Shown: one piece after another, positions 30,281 through 40,904 of the stretch
Position numbering within the stretch: position 1 is the stretch's first letter
Layout of the letters: each line of letters opens with the position of its first letter
Origin: Cryobacterium sp. GrIS_2_6
GTDB taxonomy: Bacteria; Actinomycetota; Actinomycetes; Actinomycetales; Microbacteriaceae
NCBI RefSeq assembly: GCF_035984545.1
Contig: NZ_JAXCHP010000001.1
Span: forward strand, 930,001 to 994,000
DNA length: 64,000 nucleotides
Direction: 5' to 3'
Program-made: the position numbers and the translations under genes
Notes under the pieces: model-generated
Told to the model about the DNA's origin: nothing
The model's input: the letters and a program-made list of their open reading frames with translations, nothing else
Databases searched by the model: none

Positions 30281-32754
30281 GACTGCGCCTCCGCACGGTC
30301 GGCCGTCCACGCACCTCGGTCGACGACACCGGACGCTTCCGCGTCCGGCCCCCCGACGGTTGGGCGGACAGTCCCTGGGACGGCGGGCCGGGAAGCCGTC
30401 GTCGTTGGCGCGTCGGACGGGCCAACAGCATCGGCGACCTTTTCGACGCGAACTGCCGCGTTTTTGAACAGAGGCTGCTTGGATACCGGATCCCACTCGG
30501 TCACAGTGAGCTCATTCGCCGCTGAAGTATGACCGTTCGAGACTTCGGTTGACGCGTCGAAGTAGCCATAGTGGAAGGGGGCGAAGACGGTTCCCTCACG
30601 CACATCCCCCACCCGGACGGGAACAACGATTTCGCCCCGCGGGGACGTCACTCGCACGATGTCGCCCTCGGCAAGGCCAAGCGCATCCGCGTCCAGTCGG
30701 GAAATCTCCACCCAGGGGGTTGACGCTGCCCGATTCAGCTGCCGTGACCTGGCCGTTTTCGTTCGCGTATGGAATTGGTAGGCGGTTCGTCCGGTCGTGT
30801 AGCGGAGCGGATAGTCGTCATCGGGCTCCTCGTGCGGGGGCGCGTACTGTGCAGACTTGATCACCGCTTTGCCGTGTGTTTCCAGAGCGCGGAATGCCTG
30901 CTCACCCACGGTTGCCCCGGTGAGAAGGTCGTGTCCGAAGCTCTCGCAATAGTCGGGTTCGGTCGGGAAGACTCCGTCGGTGTACAGCCGGGTTACCCCG
31001 CCAGGATTCTCCGTGTTGCACGGCCACGGGATCCCGCTTCCACCGCGGAGTCTGTCGTAGCTGATGCCGGTGTAGTCGCACGGCCGCCCGCGGGTACATT
31101 CCTGCCACGCCCGGTAGGCGTCCTCCGGGCTGCTCCACTCGAGAAGAGGCGATCCGTCGTTCGTCACGAAGCCCATCCTGGCGGCGTAGTCGAGGAAAAT
31201 GTCAAGGTCAGAGCGCGCTTCACCAGGCGGCGCAATCGCCTTATTCGACAGGTGCACAGTGCGATTCACGTTCGTGAATGTTCCTGTCTTCTCCCCCCAG
31301 CCCGCTGCCGGCAACACCACGTCGGCGTACTGGGCAGTCTCGGTGAGAAACAAGTCTTGAACGACGAGAAATACGCTGTCCTGGTCGAGAATCCGGCGGA
31401 TCCGTTCCAGTTGCGGCATCGACACCGCAGGGTTCGTCGCCGACACCCACAAAAATTCGATACTGCCCTGCTCGACGTAGCGGAAGATCTGCATCGCATG
31501 GGTTGGCGGTGCCCAGTGTGGGATCACGTCAACGTCGACACCCCACAGAGTGGCCAGTTGCTGCACGTGCTCCGGGTTCTCCCAGTTGCGGAAGGCGGGC
31601 AGGTCACCGTCCGCTCCGCACTCCCGATTGTTCTGCGCAGTAGGCTGACCGTTCATCTGCAGGATCCCGGCGCCAGGTTTTCCGATCATGCCGCGTAGCA
31701 GGTGCATGTTGTTGACCTGGCACGACGCCGCCGTCGCCTGAGCGGACTGGTAAAACCCTTGCAACACCGTGGAGAGAACTCGCTCCGATTCCCCGAAGAT
31801 CCGTGCCGCTTTCCGGACGTCATCCGCGTCAACCCCACACGTCTCGGCCACCTTCTCCGGCGTCCACGGGTCTACGACCGAACGGAGCTCGTCGACCCCC
31901 ACCGTGTGTTCCTGCACCCACGCCTCGTCCACCCACCCGCGCACAAACAGTTCCCGGATGAGTCCGTTCATAAGTGCCTGATTCGTGCCAGGGCGCACCG
32001 GCAAGTGCACATCCGCGACTTTGGCGACCTCGGTCTCGCGCGGGTCGACGCAGACGATGAACGGCCGATCCGGGCCAGCGATCCGGTCAAGAATCCGGGC
32101 CCACAACACAGTTTGCGTCTCGGCCATATTGTGACCGTACAAAAACACCGCATCACAGTCGTCGATGTCGAGATAGCTGCCCGGCTGCCCGTCGGACCCG
32201 AAGCTTTCCTTCATCGCGGCCGCCGCCGTCGCCGTACACAGGCGAGTATTACCGTCCATGTGCGGCGTCCCAATCCCCGCCTTCCCGATCACGGCCAAGG
32301 CATAATATTCCTCGAGAAAAAGCTGGCCACTGGTATAAAACCCGTGACTGAGCGGACCCTTCTCCGCCAGCAGGCTCTTGCTGCGCTCCACGATGAGGGA
32401 CATTGCGGTGTCCCAGTCTGTCTCGACCAGCCGACCATCGATACGAATCATGGGGCGAGTGAGACGTTCGCGGCTGCTCATCCCGGCGATACTGCCGAAA
32501 AGGCCCTTTGGGCCCAATCGGCCATGGTTCACCCGGTCGACGGCTCGTCCCCGGATCCCGACCATCTGCTCATCTTTCACCGCGATGTCGCATGCGCACC
32601 CGTTGCTGCAGAGCACGCAGGCGGACTGCACCCACCGGTCGATATCTGTCTCGAGCACTCCATCAGCGAATTTCTGATCCACCCGGACAGGCCAATGCTC
32701 GCCCCGCCCGAACGGAGTCCGTTCGCCCCAAATGTCAGCAATTCTGTCCGTCAT
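30277..32754 (-). CDS. Molybdopterin oxidoreductase (nitrate reductase/formate dehydrogenase-like)
   Basis: 825 residues from ATG 32754, with GGGAGGGG upstream. N-terminal 4Fe-4S motif SACVLCSNGCACDIAV has three cysteines; the usual fourth, before PKG, is Gly (NHGRLGPKG). Then the molybdopterin domain (SGQLFLEEYYALAVIGKAGI, GHNMAETQTVLWARI, GQPTAQNNRECGADGD, LPAAGWGEKTGTFTN) and the C-terminal dinucleotide-binding barrel (YPLRYTTGRTAYQFHTRTKT). The tail is low in complexity. No Tat signal, so cytoplasmic. Substrate cannot be told; HPP beside it hints at nitrogen oxyanions. Confidence 0.86.
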   Translation of the reverse strand: MTDRIADIWGERTPFGRGEHWPVRVDQKFADGVLETDIDRWVQSACVLCSNGCACDIAVKDEQMVGIRGRAVDRVNHGRLGPKGLFGSIAGMSSRERLTRPMIRIDGRLVETDWDTAMSLIVERSKSLLAEKGPLSHGFYTSGQLFLEEYYALAVIGKAGIGTPHMDGNTRLCTATAAAAMKESFGSDGQPGSYLDIDDCDAVFLYGHNMAETQTVLWARILDRIAGPDRPFIVCVDPRETEVAKVADVHLPVRPGTNQALMNGLIRELFVRGWVDEAWVQEHTVGVDELRSVVDPWTPEKVAETCGVDADDVRKAARIFGESERVLSTVLQGFYQSAQATAASCQVNNMHLLRGMIGKPGAGILQMNGQPTAQNNRECGADGDLPAFRNWENPEHVQQLATLWGVDVDVIPHWAPPTHAMQIFRYVEQGSIEFLWVSATNPAVSMPQLERIRRILDQDSVFLVVQDLFLTETAQYADVVLPAAGWGEKTGTFTNVNRTVHLSNKAIAPPGEARSDLDIFLDYAARMGFVTNDGSPLLEWSSPEDAYRAWQECTRGRPCDYTGISYDRLRGGSGIPWPCNTENPGGVTRLYTDGVFPTEPDYCESFGHDLLTGATVGEQAFRALETHGKAVIKSAQYAPPHEEPDDDYPLRYTTGRTAYQFHTRTKTARSRQLNRAASTPWVEISRLDADALGLAEGDIVRVTSPRGEIVVPVRVGDVREGTVFAPFHYGYFDASTEVSNGHTSAANELTVTEWDPVSKQPLFKNAAVRVEKVADAVGPSDAPTTTASRPAVPGTVRPTVGGPDAEASGVVDRGAWTADRAEAQS

Positions 32755-33103
32755 CAGGTCACCCCTCCCTTGCGTTGCCCCGTTGCGCACGAATGTACTC
32801 TCGCTTTCTGCGTGAGTGACGGAGTTTTGACCGCACAGGCTGACCGCTCGCTCGCCGCCCAATCGAGGGCGTCCCTCTTTTATCTGGATTGCAGCTCGGA
32901 ACCTCGGTCCTGCGCAAACTGAAGATGAAGAGTCTCGAAAGGCGCGCAACGCTGACCTTGAGCGCGACAGGCCTGGAGCCAATCTGCTCAACCCCGGGCA
33001 TACCAACGCTGCGTCACAAGGGAACCCGTAGCGGGACGACGTCCGCCCCTGGGCGGGTAACAGCCCCGGTGATGCCGCGGACTACACGAGGTAGGGTGCT
33101 GCC

Positions 33104-33580
33104 ATGGAACCCGGAGCACCAGCATCGAAGGAACCGCTCCAGCGGCTTCCCATCGGGATGAATCGCAAACACGCTCAGTTCTCAACGGATGAGCCGCCTG
33201 TCGTTGACCGTTCGATCAGGAATGTCGGCGGCTACGAAACTCTGGCCGCTGTCATGGCTGTTGCCGGTGTGCGCCTTAGTGAAGACGTCGAAGGGTTGAA
33301 GGCCGTGGAGCGATTCATAGACAGGTACGCCGAGTCGATCCGAGGCCTCGACCGCGAAATTGGGCTGTTCTATGGCCACGTCCTGACACACACCATTGTC
33401 GGCTCCCACTGGGTTGTCATTGACGAGCATCATCCAGAGGTGCGAGTGGGAGAGGGCATCAGCGTGGACGTGTTCGCTGTCGCACAGCGCCGACTGGAGT
33501 TCGGTTTTCCAAGCTTGGTCGAGAATCTGGCACACGCTGAACAACTCGTCGCCGGAGGCGACTCACAGCCGAGCATCTAG
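33104..33580 (+). CDS. Conserved hypothetical protein (158 aa)
   Basis: 158 residues, GGTAGGG before the ATG. DEPPVVDRSIRNVGGYETLA, ERFIDRYAESIRGLDREIGL and FYGHVLTHTIVGSHWVVIDE read as an alpha/beta protein like DUF6278-type actinobacterial proteins (family name uncertain). Bases 32755-33103 to its left hold no gene but contain ACAAGGGAACC (33016), part of a dispersed repeat. Confidence 0.6.
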   Translation: MEPGAPASKEPLQRLPIGMNRKHAQFSTDEPPVVDRSIRNVGGYETLAAVMAVAGVRLSEDVEGLKAVERFIDRYAESIRGLDREIGLFYGHVLTHTIVGSHWVVIDEHHPEVRVGEGISVDVFAVAQRRLEFGFPSLVENLAHAEQLVAGGDSQPSI

Positions 33581-33615
33581 CTCGTTCGCAAGCCGAACGG
33601 CTTGAGCGCCCCTAA

Positions 33616-33822
33616 TCAGGTCTGTCGATTCTCGCGATGCTTGATCCGGGCAGCTCGCCGCAGATCGGCCCAACACACGGCAACGACTGTGACAGCGATC
33701 ACGCAAAATACAACCTTCAATATTGGATCTGCGACGAATAGGAGGCTGTACAGGAAGTACAGGACGCCGAGAATGAGCAGGGACCACAGCACCCATTCCG
33801 GATATGGAGTTATTCGTTTCAT
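33616..33822 (-). CDS. Two-helix membrane protein (68 aa)
   Basis: Two hydrophobic segments (EWVLWSLLILGVLYFLYSLL and VVFCVIAVTVVAVCWADL) followed by a basic tail (RRAARIKHRENRQT). Convergent with the gene at 33104. No family recognised. The base composition around it is lower in GC than the flanking chromosome. 33823-34088 holds nothing I can support. Confidence 0.6.
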   Translation of the reverse strand: MKRITPYPEWVLWSLLILGVLYFLYSLLFVADPILKVVFCVIAVTVVAVCWADLRRAARIKHRENRQT

Positions 33823-34088
33823 TGGGAGACGTGCCCTTCTGGACTGTGGAGGCGCAACAGGTTAGCGACCCCTTCTCATTCTTAGAACGCCGATACGGAG
33901 CAACGTGACTAGGCAGCCTGCAATCTTCGTTCTAATGCGTCGCAACGTACGCCAGTCGCAGCGGCTCCGCATGTGTGCTGACTCAGGTGGAGTGGCCCGT
34001 AAGCCAGACCTTGTGCGGGCGATGATGCCCAGGTGGCGCAGCTCGGAGGAATGGTCATCGGGAAGGTGGTGACGGCTAGCATCGAACG

Positions 34089-34631
34089 ATGTCCTTTTCC
34101 GTTGAGCTTTCCGATGATGTCACTCTTCGACTGCTGACCGAGCGAGACATTGGACCAGTTCTCGATGCGTATAAACGAAACCGCGAACATCTTGCTCCAT
34201 GGGAGCCGGCACGTGCGGAGTCTTTCTTCACCACGGTCGATCAAACTCGGATCTTGACGGGCCAGCTTAAAGAGTTGGAAGCCGGAGCCGGCTATCCGCT
34301 TGTCTTCGTGAACGGTTCCACTGTCATCGGCCGAATGACTCTCTCCGGAATCGTTCGCGGACCCTTCCAGAGCGCGAGCATCGGTTACTGGGTCGACAAA
34401 GACCACACCGGACAGGGCCTCGCCTCTGCGGCCCTGCGAAACCTCGTTAAGCACTGCCATGAGGATCTCGGTCTGCACCGCATCGAAGCAGGCACGCTGC
34501 TGCACAACTTCGGATCCCAGAAGGTCTTGCGCAAAGTTGGATTCGAGCCCATCGGCATTGCCGAGAAGTACCTAAAAATTGCCGGCACATGGCAGGACCA
34601 CTTGCTCTTCCAACGCATCCTGAGTCAGTAG
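34089..34631 (+). CDS. GNAT acetyltransferase, RimJ/RimL type
   Basis: 180 residues. RLLTERDIGPVLDAYKRNRE at the N-terminus, SIGYWVDKDHTGQGLASAAL (acetyl-CoA loop Q/RxxGxG/A) near 100, and LHRIEAGTLLHNFGSQKVLR plus KVGFEPIGIAEKYLKIAGTW at the end, matching ribosomal-protein Ser/Ala N-acetyltransferases and related resistance enzymes. Monocistronic. Substrate not predictable. Confidence 0.88.
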   Translation: MSFSVELSDDVTLRLLTERDIGPVLDAYKRNREHLAPWEPARAESFFTTVDQTRILTGQLKELEAGAGYPLVFVNGSTVIGRMTLSGIVRGPFQSASIGYWVDKDHTGQGLASAALRNLVKHCHEDLGLHRIEAGTLLHNFGSQKVLRKVGFEPIGIAEKYLKIAGTWQDHLLFQRILSQ

Positions 34632-35015
34632 GACACCCAGTATCTCTGGAAACACCAGCGACCAACCCTCACCGCTATGAGAACGGCACCCCTCGTCAAG
34701 ATCGACGGGGCTGCTTGAGACACAGCCTCAACCCATCAAAACTTGGGGCTGCAGGCCGATCCGATCCGGTTAGCTTCGGACATTAGTCTTGTGCCTCAGG
34801 GCATGCGGCGCCTGGTCATTCCGAGTGGAAGCTCGCGCGGCAACCGAAAACCATGGCGGTCTCAACCGGTCAACCGCATCACCGGCTCGTTCACTCGAGC
34901 TCGGCGTTTGACTGGGAGCAGTGGACGCTCGCCGTTGCACTTCGCGATCGTCCTCCGAAACACGGTTGAAGGACTTGATGGCCGTCCGCTAGGCGGGCCG
35001 CGTAATATTCGCTCC

Positions 35016-35198
35016 ATGAGAACACCGGACCGGACAAAGATCATTGGTGCAATCTGCGGCCTCATCGTGTGCGCGATCGGGGTGGGGTGGTTACTCGTCC
35101 AAGGCCCCCGGCCGTTCGGCACGATACTTACGATGGCGGGCGCAATCTTCGCCGCATCCCTGCTTGTCAGTTTGTGGATCTACAGGCCTGGGAAATGA
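35016..35198 (+). CDS. Small membrane protein (60 aa)
   Basis: ATG 35016 opens 60 residues with two transmembrane helices (IIGAICGLIVCAIGVGWLLV and TILTMAGAIFAASLLVSLWI). Bases 34632-35015 upstream hold no gene I can support. Function unknown. Confidence 0.55.
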   Translation: MRTPDRTKIIGAICGLIVCAIGVGWLLVQGPRPFGTILTMAGAIFAASLLVSLWIYRPGK

Positions 35199-35502
35199 GA
35201 CCTAAGCGCCGCCGTCACTAACTAGGTTCCGCGCACGTTTCTCGTCCTCGGGGTGTTCGTGTGCGCTTGGTGCACCTTTGAGATGGCGCTGAGTATCTGG
35301 GAGTTGACAACCGGTGATGCGCACGGAACGGGCCACTTCACTATCCGCGGCGGCTAGACGCACCGACTTCACTCGGCATCCTTGGTGTGCGTCTGAGCAC
35401 TATCTGGGGCACCACGCCGGCTGCTCCACCTCCTGGCCGCAGGAGGGACGGCTATCGACGCGGTTCTTGAGCAATTCGGGCGCAGCGATCAATCTGCCCT
35501 TC

Positions 35503-36087
35503 ATGAATGAATTAGTGATTGGCTACGCACGCGTATCCACAAACGAACAAGACCTGACCGCTCAGCAGAACGCCCTTGAACGGCTCGGAGTCAGGCCAGC
35601 TCTGATCTACACAGATCACGGCCTGACCGGCACCAACCGTGCTCGCCCCGGCCTTCGAGAGGCTCTCGCCGCGTGCCGCGGCGGTGACACGCTAGTCGTT
35701 GCCAAGCTCGACCGGCTGGCGCGTTCCCTTCGAGACGCCAAAGACATCATCGACGAGCTCACCGCCAAGGATGTGAAACTCGGCATCGGAGGATCTGTTC
35801 ACGATCCCAACGATCCTGTCGGGCGGCTCCTCTTCAATGTGCTCGCAATGGTTGCCGAGTTCGAGTCAGATCTCATCCGAGCCCGAACCCGTGAAGGCAT
35901 GCAGGTAGCGAAAGCGAAAGGGCGACTGCGCGGAAAACCGCCCAAGCTCTCAAACGCACAGCAACGGCACCTGATGGAAATTCACGATGCTGGAACGCAC
36001 TCCACCGCAGAAATCGCCGAACTCTTCAACGTCGCCCGCTCGACGATTTACCGAACCATCCAACGACAATTGGCACCAAAACGCTGA
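35503..36087 (+). CDS. Serine recombinase of the Tn3-resolvase/invertase group
   Basis: 194 residues from ATG 35503. Catalytic domain VIGYARVSTNEQDLTAQQNA with nucleophile Ser in ARVST; KLDRLARSLRDA; MVAEFESDLIRARTREGMQV (E helix); C-terminal HTH STAEIAELFNVARSTIYRTI. Full length. Resolvases of this size act at res sites of Tn3-like transposons, but no tnpA is visible, so it is an orphan from a lost element or serves the island. The 35199-35502 gap shows nothing else. Confidence 0.9.
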   Translation: MNELVIGYARVSTNEQDLTAQQNALERLGVRPALIYTDHGLTGTNRARPGLREALAACRGGDTLVVAKLDRLARSLRDAKDIIDELTAKDVKLGIGGSVHDPNDPVGRLLFNVLAMVAEFESDLIRARTREGMQVAKAKGRLRGKPPKLSNAQQRHLMEIHDAGTHSTAEIAELFNVARSTIYRTIQRQLAPKR

Positions 36088-36152
36088 ACGCAGCTATCGA
36101 CGTTCCCGCTGCACCGAGACCAAGTCCTGCAACGGGAATGCCTTGCGTGCGA

Positions 36153-36689
36153 TTATTCGTGAACGTCAGCTTCGGCTGTTCCGAGTTTGCTCACGGGTCG
36201 GATCATCGCCAGGCGCGGCCAGGCTTCCAGCCCTCGCGCCGCTTCTGTCTCCATTCGAGCGCCCATAGCCGAGCCCCAGTCACGTGGCAAGAAAACACGG
36301 AAGCCGAGGCGCTCATAGTATGGCGCGTTCCACGAAACGTCTCGGAATGTGGTCAGCGTCACAGCGGGGAGTCCGCGTTCACGTGCCCAAGAGTCAGCCA
36401 CGACAATCAGTTGCGTTCCGATTCCCCGACGTGCATGCACCGGGTGGACCGTGACCTGCTCAATATGGGCAGCTCCGTCCACCTGCTCCAGGAGCAAGTA
36501 GGCGACGATTACACCGTCGACGAGCCACACAAACGCTCCATGGTCCGTGACGAAGCGCTGGAAATCCTGCCTGCTGATCGGTTGATCATCGGCGACTATC
36601 GCCATGTTGATGTTGCGGAACGACTCTCCGGCGGCTCGCTCGATCTCGGTGATCCGGAAGTGGTCCTCGAGACTGGAAAGACGTCGCAC
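36153..36689 (-). CDS. GNAT-family acetyltransferase
   Basis: 178 residues from GTG 36689. DHFRITEIERAAGESFRNIN at the N-terminus, IEQVTVHPVHARRGIGTQLI (RRGIGT acetyl-CoA loop) near 95, and WNAPYYERLGFRVFLPRDWG (YYxxxGF) near 140, a standard small-molecule or protein N-acetyltransferase. It follows the methyltransferase gene by 11 bases, probably one transcript. Confidence 0.82.
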   Translation of the reverse strand: MRRLSSLEDHFRITEIERAAGESFRNINMAIVADDQPISRQDFQRFVTDHGAFVWLVDGVIVAYLLLEQVDGAAHIEQVTVHPVHARRGIGTQLIVVADSWARERGLPAVTLTTFRDVSWNAPYYERLGFRVFLPRDWGSAMGARMETEAARGLEAWPRLAMIRPVSKLGTAEADVHE

Positions 36690-36700
36690 CTTTCGATCCC

Positions 36701-37309
36701 TCAGCGGGAATCGCACCGTCGGGCGACGATAATTGCCACCGGGCGCTGGCCGGCGGTCTTCCGGACGTGCGATTCGACCACGTCGAAACCGGTCGCGTTC
36801 AACTCGGCGCCGAGGACATCCACGGGCCACCGGTACGCCGACGTGACGGCGTGAGCGAACTCCTCGACAGTCTGGCCTTCGAAGAATCCGACAAGAAGCG
36901 TGCCGCCGGGTTCGAGCGCGCGACTGAACTCGTGGAGAGGAATCCGTACGGTCTCTGGCTCGTAGTGAATGAGGGAGTACCAGGAGAGGATCCCGCCAAT
37001 TGAACCCGTGTCGGCGTCGAGCGAGTCGAAACTGCCGAGCGTGTAGCCCACGCCGGGAAAGGTGTTCGTGGCGTAGGTGACGAACTCGGGCACCACATCG
37101 ACTCCGCGAGCAGCATGGCCCTGCTCAGTGAGGAAGTTGGTCCAATGGCCTGGACCACAGCCAGCGTCGATGATTTCCCCGTCGACATCGCTGGCCCACT
37201 GGGAAACGAGTTGGAGATCGGATGGGTGCACGGCAGCCATCGACCCCAAGACCTCGGTGTACTCCCTTGCTCGCCGTGAGTACGCCGCGGTGCTGACCAT
37301 ATTGACCAT
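36701..37309 (-). CDS. Class I SAM-dependent methyltransferase
   Basis: 202 residues from ATG 37309. Motif I EIIDAGCGPGHWTNFLTEQG near 45, then GVDVVPEFV (motif II acidic residue), SLDADTGSIGGILSWYSLIH and LEPGGTLLVGFFEG. Alternative starts reach 37462 but add an unlike sequence. Substrate unknown. Confidence 0.85.
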   Translation of the reverse strand: MVNMVSTAAYSRRAREYTEVLGSMAAVHPSDLQLVSQWASDVDGEIIDAGCGPGHWTNFLTEQGHAARGVDVVPEFVTYATNTFPGVGYTLGSFDSLDADTGSIGGILSWYSLIHYEPETVRIPLHEFSRALEPGGTLLVGFFEGQTVEEFAHAVTSAYRWPVDVLGAELNATGFDVVESHVRKTAGQRPVAIIVARRCDSR

Positions 37310-37448
37310 CCGGTCGAGTCTAGGCAGGGTCGAGCCGGGTGCCCGTAAGAGGGGAACGGCAGCGCGAGAGAGCTGGGGAACTTCCACCCGAGGGTTGAGC
37401 AGGCCGAAGTCGAGTCCGAAGGGAACAGCGACTGCTACTGTCAGCCTC

Positions 37449-37790
37449 ATGCCAGAGGCCAACCGCGACTACCAGACCCCACCCTTGTTGAAAGTGATGC
37501 TCACAGCGGCGATCGTGGTCTCCGCGATTTCGCTGGCTGTAGCCATCGTGATCGCCGTCTTCGTTGACGTGCAGAGCGACTACCTCGATGCACGGTCTGA
37601 ACAAACCGGGGGCTTCGACCCAAGCGTCTTTCCACCATGGAACGGAGCGCTGTGGCTGATTGGAAACATGTTCCCCGTCCTTATTGCGATCTTGCTCGTG
37701 ATGCTGATCGTCGCGCGCATTATCGCCGGAACACGACATGACCGCCGTGGCAGCACCCTCAACGAAAACATCATCGTGTCCAGCCCGTAA
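37449..37790 (+). CDS. Membrane protein with two helices (113 aa)
   Basis: ATG 37449. Helix one LLKVMLTAAIVVSAISLAVA, a 45-residue external loop with Pro and Trp, then WLIGNMFPVLIAILLVMLIV and a basic tail (GTRHDRRGSTLNE). Divergent from the methyltransferase, so the short region between them holds both promoters. No family recognised. Confidence 0.62.
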   Translation: MPEANRDYQTPPLLKVMLTAAIVVSAISLAVAIVIAVFVDVQSDYLDARSEQTGGFDPSVFPPWNGALWLIGNMFPVLIAILLVMLIVARIIAGTRHDRRGSTLNENIIVSSP

Positions 37791-38266
37791 CACCACGGGT
37801 CCCACTGCTTGCAAACGGGACCTCGAGCGACACGGATTTGGGCCCAGTCGCAGAGTCAGGGCCGGCCCCGCTCCTCGTTTTACAAGGGAACCTCTACCGG
37901 TCACGCGCATTCCTCAGCGGGACGTGACCCCGGAAGGCTCAGGCTTACGAGCCGCCACAGAGAACATCAGCGGCACCCTCTCGCGACCCGAGGCCAAAGC
38001 AAATCCGGCCGGCGTCTCTACGAGTGGGGGCAACGGCTTCCAGGGCATAGCGGCCCGTCCACCCTCGCAGGCAGTCCAGGTGCGAGTGTGGTCGACCACG
38101 TGGTGCCCGCGGAAATTCCTTGGCCGTCCCCAGCCTGATCAATCCGTGCGACGTTCGGCTCGCGGCCCCAAGCGTCGTTCGGTCAAGGCATTGACGGCTG
38201 GGAGGCTCAGCGCGTGACCGCGCCGTGCCTCCACGCCGTCAGGTCGCCGGGACGCGACCTCCGGGG
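37791..38266. other. Non-coding gap before katG
   Basis: 476 bases with no supported gene. GGGAACCTCTACCGG at 37886-37900 recurs at 42671-42685, and AGCGGGACG at 37916 recurs after a related copy at 33031. Probably old element debris. Confidence 0.45.
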
Positions 38267-40579
38267 TCAGGCGGCCATTGCCCCGTAACGCTTGTGGCCA
38301 TTGACGTCGTAGCGGTCGAGCATCATGATCTTCGACCAGACGCGGATGAATTCGCGGACGAACCGTTCTTGCCCGTCGCTGCCCGCGTAGGCGTCGGCGA
38401 TCGACCGCAGTTGCGCGTTCGAGCCGAATACCAGGTCATTCCGGGAGGCCCTCCAGCGAGCCTCGCCGGTCGCCTGAACCCGACCAGTGAAGGTCATCGC
38501 GGTCTCGTCGTCCTTCGTCCAGATGAGGTCGGTGTCGGTCAGATTCACGAGGAAGTCGGTCGTCAGGGCTCCGACGTGATCCGTGAGCACACCCACGTCG
38601 GACCCGTCCCAGTTGCTGCCGAGCACGCGGAGCCCGGCGTGCAGGACGGTCCACTCCGGTGCGGTGAGAGTGAACAGGTTAGCCTTGTCGAGGAATACCG
38701 CCTCGGGCGCGACGCCCGGAGCAAACTCTTCGAAGCGCTCGGACACGAAGTTGCGGAACCCGTCCGCAATGGGTCGCAGCCACTCGAACATCTCGATGTC
38801 GGTCAACTCCTGCGTCGTGTCGACACGGCCTGGCGTAAACGGCACGCTGGCGTCAGATCCTGCCGCCCGTGCCGCCTGCTCCACGGCGGCGCTGCCGGCG
38901 AGGACGATGAGGTCGGCGAGAGACACCTTCCGTCCGCCCGACGTCGCCGTGAAAGCCGCCTGCACGTTCCGCAGCGCGTCGATGACTGGGACGGTGCGTC
39001 GGTTGACCGCCCAGTCTTTCTGCGGCGACAATGCCAGGCGGGCACCGTTCGCCCCTCCGCGCTTGTCGCTGTCGCGGTAGGTCGAGGCGGCGGAGAACGC
39101 CGTGTAGACGAGGTCGGACACGGACAGCCCGGTCGCGAGGACGGCTTCCTTGAGCACTGCCACGTCGGCCTCGTCGAGTGAGGATCCTGCTGCGTCCGGG
39201 AGCGGGTCCTGCCAGAGCAGGTCGTCGGCGATGGTGACCTCCGGGCCGAGGTACCGGCGCTTCGGCCCCATGTCGCGGTGCGTGAGCTTGTACCAGGCCT
39301 TCGAGAACGCGAGGGTGAACAGATCGAAGTCGGCCAGGAAACGCTCGCATATGGCCCGATACTCCGGGTCGACCTTGAGTGCGATGTCCGAGGTCATCAT
39401 CATGAGCGGGTTCATCTGACCGGGTACGTGGGCGTCCGGAGTCTTCGGCGCCTCCGGGTCAGTCGGTGTCCACTGCAGCGCGCCGGCCGGGCTTTTCGTC
39501 TGCTCGTAGTCGTACGCGAACAGGTTCTCGAGGTAGGTGTTGTCCCACTGTGTCGGGTTCGGAGTCCAGCTGCCCTCGATGCCGTTGGTCGAAGTGTGCT
39601 CGGCACTGCCGGTACCCACCGGGTTGTGCCAACCGAGCCCCATCGACTCGATCGGGGCTTTCTCGGGTGACGGTCCGATGTCGGATGCGGGTACCTGGCC
39701 GTGGCTCTTACCGAACGCGTGGCCACCGGCGATCAATGCCACCGTTTCCTCGTCGTTCATCGCCATCCGCGTGAACGTGATGCGAATGTCGCGTGCTGAG
39801 CCCAGCGGGTCGCCGTTCGAATAGGGCCCCTCAGGGTTGACGTAAATGAGCGCCTGGTGCGACGCGGCCAAAGGGCTCTGCAGGTCGTAGTCCGCGTCGC
39901 CGTTCTGACCATGCCAGCGTTCGTCGCGGCTCACCATCTCGTCAGGGCTCGCGACCGCGTGCGGGTTCCAGACCTCCGGGCCCCACCAGGTGCCGTCGTC
40001 CGGTTCCCACGCATCGAGTCGTCCACCACCGAAGCCGTACGTCGGCAGGCCCATCAACTCGAGGGAGCAGTTGCCGGTCAAGACCATCAGGTCGGCCCAC
40101 GACAGAGCGTTGCCGTACTGGTGCTTGATCGGCTGTAGGAGTCGTCGTGATTTGTCGGTGTTGCCGTTGTCCCACCAGCTTCCGATTGGTGCGAACCGCT
40201 GCATCGCGGTGCCCGCTCCGCCACGGCCGTCGGCAATTCGGTACGTGCCGGCGGCATGCCACGCCATTCGGATCATCTGTGGACCGTAGTTGCCGTAGTC
40301 CGCCGGCCACCAGTCGACCGATGTGGTGAGCAGTCGCTTGATGTCCGACTTGAGCGTCGTGAGGTCGATCGTGGCGAAAGCCGCCGCGTAGTCGAAGTCC
40401 GCGCCGAGCGGGTCGGCGTCTACGCCATTCCGGTGGAGAAGCTCAACCCGGAGACGCTGCGGATACCAACTGTCCAGGGTCGGCGACTGACCGAAGGTGC
40501 CACCGAGGTGGTCGCCACCTGCTGGCAGCGCACCGCTCATGTGGAAACTGCATGTGTTGGTCTGGTCGTCAGTGCCCAT
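38267..40579 (-). CDS. katG: Catalase-peroxidase KatG
   Basis: 770 residues, slightly longer than the usual 720-750. N-terminal haem domain: [12 protein letters not shown] with distal Arg, Trp and His near 108; YVNPEGPY with the Tyr and ESMGLGW with the Met of the Met-Tyr-Trp adduct; proximal His in [15 protein letters not shown]. The C-terminal copy ([20 protein letters not shown]) is the structural duplicate. All catalytic residues are present. Destroys hydrogen peroxide and acts as a peroxidase. No fur-like gene lies beside it. The DNA around is island material, so it may be a second, acquired catalase. Confidence 0.96.
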   Translation of the reverse strand: MGTDDQTNTCSFHMSGALPAGGDHLGGTFGQSPTLDSWYPQRLRVELLHRNGVDADPLGADFDYAAAFATIDLTTLKSDIKRLLTTSVDWWPADYGNYGPQMIRMAWHAAGTYRIADGRGGAGTAMQRFAPIGSWWDNGNTDKSRRLLQPIKHQYGNALSWADLMVLTGNCSLELMGLPTYGFGGGRLDAWEPDDGTWWGPEVWNPHAVASPDEMVSRDERWHGQNGDADYDLQSPLAASHQALIYVNPEGPYSNGDPLGSARDIRITFTRMAMNDEETVALIAGGHAFGKSHGQVPASDIGPSPEKAPIESMGLGWHNPVGTGSAEHTSTNGIEGSWTPNPTQWDNTYLENLFAYDYEQTKSPAGALQWTPTDPEAPKTPDAHVPGQMNPLMMMTSDIALKVDPEYRAICERFLADFDLFTLAFSKAWYKLTHRDMGPKRRYLGPEVTIADDLLWQDPLPDAAGSSLDEADVAVLKEAVLATGLSVSDLVYTAFSAASTYRDSDKRGGANGARLALSPQKDWAVNRRTVPVIDALRNVQAAFTATSGGRKVSLADLIVLAGSAAVEQAARAAGSDASVPFTPGRVDTTQELTDIEMFEWLRPIADGFRNFVSERFEEFAPGVAPEAVFLDKANLFTLTAPEWTVLHAGLRVLGSNWDGSDVGVLTDHVGALTTDFLVNLTDTDLIWTKDDETAMTFTGRVQATGEARWRASRNDLVFGSNAQLRSIADAYAGSDGQERFVREFIRVWSKIMMLDRYDVNGHKRYGAMAA

Positions 40580-40904
40580 TGATACTCCCTGTGTGCTTTA
40601 GCTGGATGAGAAACGGTGTCGTCGGGGTCACAATTTAACGATCAGCCGCCGCATCGCAGCAGCGTCGATCTGTGGTGCAGCGATGCTTCGACGCTGCTGT
40701 GAGGCGGTGCGTCGCGGGCTGCCGACGTGACGGGAAGCCCGATAGAGAGATCGTATTCCCGCAAGGTGTGCGTGGCATGCGAAGAAAGTGACTGACTTCT
40801 AGACGGCGGTGGTGCGGTGGCCGAGCGCACGACGGCCAAACCAAATAAAGCCCTGCGCCGATTGCTGCGGTGCGGGCGGTGCGAAGCCCGCGAAGGCCGG
40901 GTAC

